A DNA stretch of 11,409 bases from Hyphomicrobium_A sp035517115 (lineage in GTDB: Bacteria; Pseudomonadota; Alphaproteobacteria; Rhizobiales; Hyphomicrobiaceae), in the NCBI GenBank assembly GCA_035517115.1, contig DATIZL010000116.1, positions 1 to 11,409 on the forward strand, read 5' to 3'. The notes below the pieces were generated by a model. That model worked only from the letters and a program-made list of their open reading frames with translations, made no database searches and was not told the origin of the DNA. The translations under genes were made by a program, and so were the position numbers. Below, one piece after another: positions 6,971-11,409 of the stretch (position 1 is its first letter; the number at the start of each line of letters is the position of its first letter).

Positions 6971-8644
6971 CTAAGCTTTCGCCGCGATGCCCGGCTCGCG
7001 ATCGGCCGCGGCGAGATAGGCGTGCAGCGCGGCCACGACTTGCGCGCCTTCGCCGACGGAGGCGGCGACCCGCTTGATCGAGCCCGAGCGTATGTCGCCC
7101 ACGGCAAACAAGCCATGCACATTGGTCTCGAGCGGCCCCGCGTTGCCCTGTCCGGTTACCACAAAGCCCTTCTCGTCGAGCGCCGCAGCGCCAGAGAGCC
7201 AGTCGGTGTTGGGATCGACGCCGATGAAGGAGAAGAGATGGTGGATCGGCCGGCGCGTCTCGCTGCCGGACGCGTCCCTCCAGCGCACCGCTTCCAGCAT
7301 GCCGTCGTTCCCCTCGAGCCCGCTGATTTGCGTCCTGGTCAGCACCTCGACGTTGGCAAGCCCCTCGATGCGGTCGACGAGATAGCGCGACATGCTCGCT
7401 CCCATGTTCGGCCCGCGCACGAGCAGCCATACCTTCTTCACATGGCTGGCCAGATAGACGGTCGCCTGCCCCGCGGAGTTGCCGGCGCCGACGAGCACCA
7501 CCTCCTCGCCGACGCACAGCTTGGCCTCGAGCGGCGAGGCCCAGTAGTGCACGCTTGAGGACTCGAACTCCTCGAGCCCCGGAACGTCGAGCCTGCGGTA
7601 GCGGGCTCCGCTGGCGGCCACCACGGCCCTCGCCGCGGCGCGCCCCTCGCTACCAAGCTTGAGGCGGAACGAGCCCGGTGCAGCGCTCCCCGACACGTCA
7701 AGGCTCAGAGCCTCAGTCGGGATGGAAATCTCGGCGCCAAACTTTTGCGCCTGGTTGTAGGCTCGCGCCATCAGGGCCATGCCGCTGATCCCGGTCGGAA
7801 AGCCGAGGTAGTTCTCGATGCGAGCGGAGGCCCCGGCCTGACCGCCGAAGGCGCGGCAATCGAACACCACGACGGAGAGCCCCTCGGACGCGGCGTAGAC
7901 GGCGGTCGCGAGCCCCGCAGGGCCGGCCCCGACCACCGCGACATCGTAGAGCTTGTTCGGGTCGATGGGCTCCACGAGCCCGATGCAGCGGGCAAGCTCG
8001 CTCTCGCTGGGGTTATGCAGGAGCTGGCCATCCGGACAGACCACAATCGGAAGCTGACCGGGGTCGACGTGAAACTTATCGACGAGCGCGCGGGCCTCAT
8101 CATCGGTCTCGGGATCAAGGCTTTGGTATGGATGCCCGTTGCGGCGTAGGAAGTCCTGCAGCCGCAGCACGTCGCCGTTGCCCGTGCGGCCGACGATCAC
8201 GGGGCCCCCGCCGCCCGTCTCGATCAGGCCGACGCGGCGCAGTATCAGCGCCCGCATGATGCGCTCGCCGAGCTCGGCTTCCCCGATCAAGAGCGCCCGC
8301 AGCTTGTCGGTCGGAATGACGAGCGCATGTACCGGTTCCTTGGCGTAGGCGTCGATCAGGGCCGGGCGCCCGGCGAGCTGTGCCAGCTCGCCCATGAACG
8401 ATCCAGGGCCGTGCGTCACGATCAGCCGGCGGCCACCCGACGGCAACCGCTGCAAGATATCGACGTGCCCCGAGATGATGATGGTCAGTCCCTGAGCCAC
8501 CTTGCCGACATTGGCCAACGCCTCGCCGGCTGCATAGGTGCGGCAGGTGCTGAAGCGGCGCACGCGCTCGATCTCGGCGGGCTCCAGCGCAAAGAACATT
8601 TGGGCGGCGCGCGTCTCGATGGTCGATTTTGCGGGAGCGGCCAT
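6971..8644 (-). CDS. Thioredoxin-reductase-like flavoprotein with N-terminal cyclic-nucleotide-binding-like and thioredoxin-like domains
   Basis: A 557-residue three-part protein. Residues 15-135 form a cNMP-binding-type beta roll with the cassette GSFMGELAQLAGRPALIDA; the Arg that contacts the cyclic phosphate in CRP or PKA appears to be missing (RPAL where PRAA is expected), so ligand binding is doubtful. Residues about 148-225 resemble a thioredoxin/glutaredoxin fold (PVIVGRTGNG, LPIVVCPDG) without a CxxC. Residues 232-545 are a TrxB-like FAD/NAD(P) unit: VVGAGPAG, FGGQAG and ENYLGFP, VLVGAGNSAGQA, and the terminal LFAVGDIRSGS. The CxxC expected between the FAD and NAD halves is absent; the place reads YWASPLEAKLC. 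Whether it reduces a thiol partner is therefore open. The ATG follows GAGGA at a normal distance. It lies 85 bp downstream of the exporter gene on the same strand and converges with egtD. It could instead be called a generic FAD-dependent oxidoreductase. Confidence 0.9.
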   Translation of the reverse strand: MAAPAKSTIETRAAQMFFALEPAEIERVRRFSTCRTYAAGEALANVGKVAQGLTIIISGHVDILQRLPSGGRRLIVTHGPGSFMGELAQLAGRPALIDAYAKEPVHALVIPTDKLRALLIGEAELGERIMRALILRRVGLIETGGGGPVIVGRTGNGDVLRLQDFLRRNGHPYQSLDPETDDEARALVDKFHVDPGQLPIVVCPDGQLLHNPSESELARCIGLVEPIDPNKLYDVAVVGAGPAGLATAVYAASEGLSVVVFDCRAFGGQAGASARIENYLGFPTGISGMALMARAYNQAQKFGAEISIPTEALSLDVSGSAAPGSFRLKLGSEGRAAARAVVAASGARYRRLDVPGLEEFESSSVHYWASPLEAKLCVGEEVVLVGAGNSAGQATVYLASHVKKVWLLVRGPNMGASMSRYLVDRIEGLANVEVLTRTQISGLEGNDGMLEAVRWRDASGSETRRPIHHLFSFIGVDPNTDWLSGAAALDEKGFVVTGQGNAGPLETNVHGLFAVGDIRSGSIKRVAASVGEGAQVVAALHAYLAAADREPGIAAKA

Positions 8645-8729
8645 CTTAGTCCTCGCAAGCTGACGCCGGGATGTGCCGATCTTATAGCCGATTAACGTGA
8701 AAGCGAGTTCGGATGTCGCCGCGTACGCC

Positions 8730-10718
8730 CTATGCGGAATCGGGGCGCGCGGGAGGCGTGCTCGCGAACGAATTGGCGAGCTCGCGCATCATTTCCCGCA
8801 CGTCCGGGTGCTCGTCGGGCTTCCAGTCGGCGAGCATGTCCTTTAGGTCCTGCTCGCGCTGCTGCAGGAGCCGTCGATAGCCGCTCATGCCCTTTTCGCT
8901 GAGCTCGAGCCCTCCATCGGCGGATTGATCGAGCATTCCTGCCGCGACGAGCCGGTCCGCCAGCCCGGCGCACCGCCCATCTCCAATGCGCAAGCGCTGA
9001 TCGAGCTCGGTGAGGCTCGTGCGCCCGTTCAATTCGCCGATCCGCGCCAGCAGCCAAAGCTCATCGGGCTCCAAAGCGATGCCCGTGCGGGCGGCCGCGC
9101 GCGTGTAGACCTGCCAGCGGTTCTCGCGCGCGGTCATCCGGGTCAAGATGCGCTCGAGCTCCTCGAGCGAGGTCGCATCGCGCGGCGCCTCGAAGGCATC
9201 GCCGATGGGCTCCGGCGCGACGCTCGTGCGCAGCGGCACCTCCTCGAGGCCCAGCGACAACAGGAACGAGAGGAACGACAGCAGCGCCGCGGTTTTGAAC
9301 ACGGGATGCAGCGCATCGACGAACAGCGCCAAATAGGTCGATCGCAGCGGCTCGGCGAGCGCCGCGATGGCGGCCGGGTCCTTCAGCGTCACCGACGCGT
9401 TGGGCATCGCCTGCGCGATGTTGGCCTCGAGCGCATAGGCGAAGATGCCGCCAAACAGCGCGGCGCCAACCGTGCCGCCGATCGAGCGGAACAGCGTCGT
9501 GCCCGATGTCGCCACGCCGAGCTGCTCGTAGCTGACGGCGTTCTGCACGGCCATGACCAGGATCTGCATGACCATGCCGAGCCCGAGCCCCAACAGCAGC
9601 ATGAACCAGGAGGCTATGAGCGGCGGCGTCGCCACATCGAGGCGCGCCAACAGAAACAACGCAATCGTCATCAGCGCGGTGCCGATGATGGGAAACAGGC
9701 GGTAGCGGCCGATGCGGGTGATGATCTGGCCGCTCACGATGGAGCTGACGAAGACGCCGAGCATCATCGGCGTGAGATGCAGGCCGGCGCTCGTCGGGTC
9801 GAGCCCCTTGACGACTTGCAGGTAGACCGGGAGCAGCGTGATCGAGCCGAACAACGCCATGCCGACGATGAACCCGACCGACGTGGCGATGACGAACGCC
9901 CTGTTCGAGAACAGAGACAGCGGCAGCAGCGGATCGGGCACGATCGTCTCGACGTGGAGAAAGGCTGCGAGCGCCAGCAGGCCCAGGAGCGAGATGGCGA
10001 ACATGCTGACGGGAGCATCCGCGAGGAGCGTGCTGCCGAGGCTCGCGAGCAGGATGACGCAGGTGAGCGCGACCGCAAGCAACGCCGCCCCCGCGTAGTC
10101 GATGCCGACGAGCTCTGCGCGCTGGTGCGGCTTGAAGGCGGCGTTGATGACCGCCAGCGCCAGCAGGCCGAGCGGCACATTGATGTAGAAGATCCAGCGC
10201 CACGACAGGTGATCGACGATGAAGCCGCCGACAAGGGGGCCGATCACTGTCGAGATGCCGAACACGCCGCCGAAAAAGCCCTGATAGCGGCCGCGCTGGC
10301 GCGGCGGAACGATGTCGCCCACGACCGCGATGGCCGTCACGATAAGCCCGCCGCCGCCGAGCCCCTGCACGATGCGGAACGCAATCAGCTCGGGAAGATT
10401 CTGGGCCAGCCCGCACAGCGCCGAGCCGACGAGAAAAATCACGATCGCCGTCTGCAGCACGACACGGCGCCCGAAGACGTCGCCGAGCTTTCCGTAGAGC
10501 GGTACGACAACGGTCGTCGACAGCAGATAGGCGGTCACGATCCAGGAGAGATGCGTCAGCCCGCCGATCTCGCCGACAATGGTCGGCAACGCGGTCGCCA
10601 CGATCGTCTGGTCGAGCGAGGCCAACAGCAGCACGAGGACGAGCGCCGAGAACACCGCCAACCGCTCGCGAGGAGCCACCTCGTCGGCACCGCGGCCACC
10701 GGGAATTTGGCGTTGCAT
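8730..10718 (-). CDS. DHA2-type MFS multidrug transporter fused to a C-terminal MarR-like winged-helix domain
   Basis: Proton-driven inner-membrane exporter of the 14-helix drug:H+ antiporter family. Hallmarks are LDQTIVATALPTI in helix 1, motif A as GKLGDVFGRR, LSWIVTAYLL in helix 2, and motif C GPLVGGFIVDHLSWRWIFYINVP-like sequence after helix 5. The long hydrophobic run continues to about residue 495. The last ~160 of 662 residues are hydrophilic and read as a MarR-type winged helix: ARTGIALEPDELWLLARIGE, then TSLTELDQRLRIGDGRCAGL as helix-turn-helix, the wing end LDQSADGGLELSEKGMSGY, and a final helical dimerisation-like region. The ATG at 10718 fits the family start but has no clear ribosome binding site; a GTG at 10751 lies 3 bases behind GGAGG and would add 11 proline-rich residues, and the frame stays open to an ATG at 10901. 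The reductase gene follows after 85 bp, a possible operon. Substrate unknown. Confidence 0.92.
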   Translation of the reverse strand: MQRQIPGGRGADEVAPRERLAVFSALVLVLLLASLDQTIVATALPTIVGEIGGLTHLSWIVTAYLLSTTVVVPLYGKLGDVFGRRVVLQTAIVIFLVGSALCGLAQNLPELIAFRIVQGLGGGGLIVTAIAVVGDIVPPRQRGRYQGFFGGVFGISTVIGPLVGGFIVDHLSWRWIFYINVPLGLLALAVINAAFKPHQRAELVGIDYAGAALLAVALTCVILLASLGSTLLADAPVSMFAISLLGLLALAAFLHVETIVPDPLLPLSLFSNRAFVIATSVGFIVGMALFGSITLLPVYLQVVKGLDPTSAGLHLTPMMLGVFVSSIVSGQIITRIGRYRLFPIIGTALMTIALFLLARLDVATPPLIASWFMLLLGLGLGMVMQILVMAVQNAVSYEQLGVATSGTTLFRSIGGTVGAALFGGIFAYALEANIAQAMPNASVTLKDPAAIAALAEPLRSTYLALFVDALHPVFKTAALLSFLSFLLSLGLEEVPLRTSVAPEPIGDAFEAPRDATSLEELERILTRMTARENRWQVYTRAAARTGIALEPDELWLLARIGELNGRTSLTELDQRLRIGDGRCAGLADRLVAAGMLDQSADGGLELSEKGMSGYRRLLQQREQDLKDMLADWKPDEHPDVREMMRELANSFASTPPARPDSA

Positions 10719-10739
10719 GTGAAGTGAAGGTGTCCCAGG

Positions 10740-10760
10740 CGGAGGCGGCACGAGCCTCCG
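10740..10760 (-). promoter_or_regulatory. Leader hairpin that would hide a GGAGG upstream of the exporter start
   Basis: A 7-bp perfect inverted repeat (CGGAGGC/GCCTCCG) with a 7-nt loop lies 22-42 bases upstream of the exporter ATG. In the mRNA the first arm contains the only good Shine-Dalgarno sequence nearby, 3 bases before an in-frame GTG (10751) situated in the loop. Folding would therefore mask that start. This may be chance in GC-rich DNA, or a translational control element; it also bears on which start codon is used. Confidence 0.35.
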
Positions 10761-10881
10761 GCAAACAATCGAATAACGGGGATCGTTCTGGCGATCCGTC
10801 GGCGCGTTTATCAGGCTGCGACGGGGAGAGCAATTATCGTGCGGGGCGGGCGACGCAGCGAGCGGCAAGGGGCAAAATGCG

Positions 10882-10922
10882 AAGGCCGCGCGAGCCGGCA
10901 TTGCACCAGGTCGCGCGGCCTT
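10882..10922 (-). terminator. Perfect 12-bp inverted repeat, possible terminator or operator
   Basis: AAGGCCGCGCGA (10882-10893) and TCGCGCGGCCTT (10911-10922) are perfect reverse complements separated by 17 nt. On the minus strand the stem is followed four bases later by TTTT; on the plus strand by a weak TTACTCGTTT. This fits an imperfect Rho-independent terminator, best placed to end a short minus-strand transcript arriving from the small ORF at 10973-11026. Alternatively it is a dyad for a regulator of the exporter, whose start is about 165 bp away. The stem is clear; its role is inference. Confidence 0.45.
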
Positions 10923-10972
10923 ACTCGTTTCACATCAACCCAAACGGACAGTCCCTTTGGGGAGCCGCCAGC

Positions 10973-11026
10973 TCAGTGAGGGATGTCCTTCTTCTCCAGG
11001 TCGGGGATCGACTGGCCGCCCTTCAT
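10973..11026 (-). CDS. Possible 17-residue small ORF
   Basis: The minus strand reads ATG to TGA encoding MKGGQSIPDLEKKDIPH. It has a strong GGAGG 6 bases before the ATG, and about 50 bases after its stop lies the 12-bp stem at 10922-10882, so ribosome site, ORF and possible terminator are in the right order. The frame is open without ATG for some 43 codons upstream, but that part looks random. I do not recognise the peptide. Its short length means chance cannot be excluded; it could be a small protein, a leader peptide or part of a non-coding RNA. Confidence 0.25.
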   Translation of the reverse strand: MKGGQSIPDLEKKDIPH

Positions 11027-11298
11027 GGAGGGCCTCCGGGACGCTCGCCGAAACCCGACAATTGCAACAGTGATGCGTGTCTGCACCCGGATGTCGATTT
11101 GCGGGCGGAGGCGCCCCTGCTGGAATCGCACGCTGCCGAGGTAATCATCCGCCCGTTAAGGTTTCCCAAGCCGCCGCGAGCGCCTATATGATCGGGCGAC
11201 GCGCCGTCGGGACGGGGGACCGCCCTCGGGCCATGTGCCTCGACGCGCGAACCCCAAGAAGGCCTTAGCCATTGAAAGCAAAGAGCAAAGATCGCCCC

Positions 11299-11409
11299 AT
11301 GGACCAGCTCGTTCGCCCCAGCCGCTCCGAGGTGGAAGCAGCTTTTCGCACCATCATCCGCTGGGCTGGAGACAATCCCGACCGTGACGGCCTAGTCGAG
11401 ACGCCCTCA
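11299..11409 (+). CDS. folE: GTP cyclohydrolase I, N-terminal 37 codons only (cut by the window edge)
   Basis: Enzyme that converts GTP to 7,8-dihydroneopterin triphosphate, the first step of tetrahydrofolate and pterin synthesis; cytoplasmic. Only the N-terminus is visible. It reads MDQLVRPSRSEVEAAF followed by IIRWAGDNPDRDGLVETPS, which matches the conserved first helix and the D(N)P-R-GL--TP segment of bacterial FolE. The zinc-binding Cys/His residues and the catalytic core are beyond the window. The ATG at 11299 gives a start typical of alphaproteobacterial FolE but has no clear ribosome binding site; an in-frame TTG at 11272 with AAGAAGG 9 bases upstream would add MKAKSKDRP. It is divergent from the exporter and preceded by the long interval described above. 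Confidence 0.88.
   Translation, partial: MDQLVRPSRSEVEAAFRTIIRWAGDNPDRDGLVETPS

Larger units (their letters stand above)
10719..11298. other. Long gene-poor interval between the exporter and folE
   Basis: 580 bp between divergent genes, expected to contain both promoters. It holds a leader hairpin before the exporter (10740-10760), a hairpin with a perfect 12-bp stem (10882-10922), and a possible 17-codon ORF (10973-11026), each listed separately. TATATGAT at about 11175-11182 could be a -10 element for folE but no good -35 accompanies it. Longer open frames here have low-complexity, proline- or arginine-rich translations and no ribosome binding sites. I recognise no riboswitch or known small RNA. 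Confidence 0.5.

Noticed and set aside
8925..10727. Very long + strand ORF (600 codons) opposite the exporter
   Set aside because: Translation is dominated by Arg, Gln, His, Asp and Glu in low-complexity order, as expected from reading a membrane-protein gene backwards; the exporter on the minus strand is unambiguous.
10719..10901. N-terminal extension of the exporter to the ATG at 10901
   Set aside because: The extra 61 residues are proline- and arginine-rich with no family match, there is no ribosome binding site at 10901, and that start lies inside the 12-bp inverted repeat.
1..11409. CRISPR arrays, insertion sequences, phage structural genes, toxin-antitoxin or defence cassettes
   Set aside because: No spaced direct repeats, transposase motifs or defence-protein motifs were seen; only the integrase and tRNA fragment indicate mobility.

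Overview
The window is GC-rich DNA from what looks like an alphaproteobacterium, probably Hyphomicrobiales (Rhizobiales). The grounds are the strong G/C bias at third codon positions, the Shine-Dalgarno-led starts, the protein set (patatin/DUF3734, DUF427, a two-gene EgtB-EgtD ergothioneine route, FolE) and an alphaproteobacterial-looking tRNA-Thr(GGT) 3' half. The taxonomic placement is inference.

Left edge (1-916): the end of an integrated element. A tyrosine recombinase, cut by the window edge at its 5' side, is followed 22 bp later by a 50-bp copy of the 3' half of a tRNA-Thr(GGT) gene: anticodon arm, T arm, 3' acceptor strand and CCA, but no D arm or 5' acceptor strand. This is the usual mark of an attachment site. 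The element should extend leftward out of view, and 917 onward should be the chromosome.

Middle left (917-4481): a 55-codon coiled-coil ORF on the minus strand; a + strand pair of patatin-like lipase (DUF3734 type) and DUF427 protein; and, convergent with them and overlapping by 4 bp at the stops, a class I flavin disulfide reductase of the mercuric-reductase-like type.

Centre (4682-8644): egtB and egtD, overlapping by one base, encode the sulfoxide synthase and histidine methyltransferase of ergothioneine synthesis. They are flanked by the divergent class I reductase on the left and, convergently, by an unusual three-part protein on the right: a cNMP-binding-like domain, a thioredoxin-like segment, and a thioredoxin-reductase-like flavoprotein lacking the CxxC. 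The ergothioneine genes thus sit between two flavin/pyridine-nucleotide redox enzymes, which suggests a thiol-redox or oxidative-stress neighbourhood (inference).

Right (8730-11409): a 14-TM DHA2-type drug exporter with a MarR-like winged-helix domain fused to its C-terminus, transcribed toward the reductase; a 580-bp gene-poor interval holding a hairpin with a perfect 12-bp stem, a possible 17-codon ORF with a strong ribosome binding site, and a leader hairpin before the exporter; and finally the first 37 codons of folE (GTP cyclohydrolase I), cut by the window edge.

I see no CRISPR array, insertion sequence, rRNA or intact tRNA. No clearly new multi-gene system is evident. The most noteworthy items are the tRNA/att junction, the transporter-regulator fusion, the CxxC-less three-domain reductase beside egtBD, and the small ORF/hairpin pair before folE.
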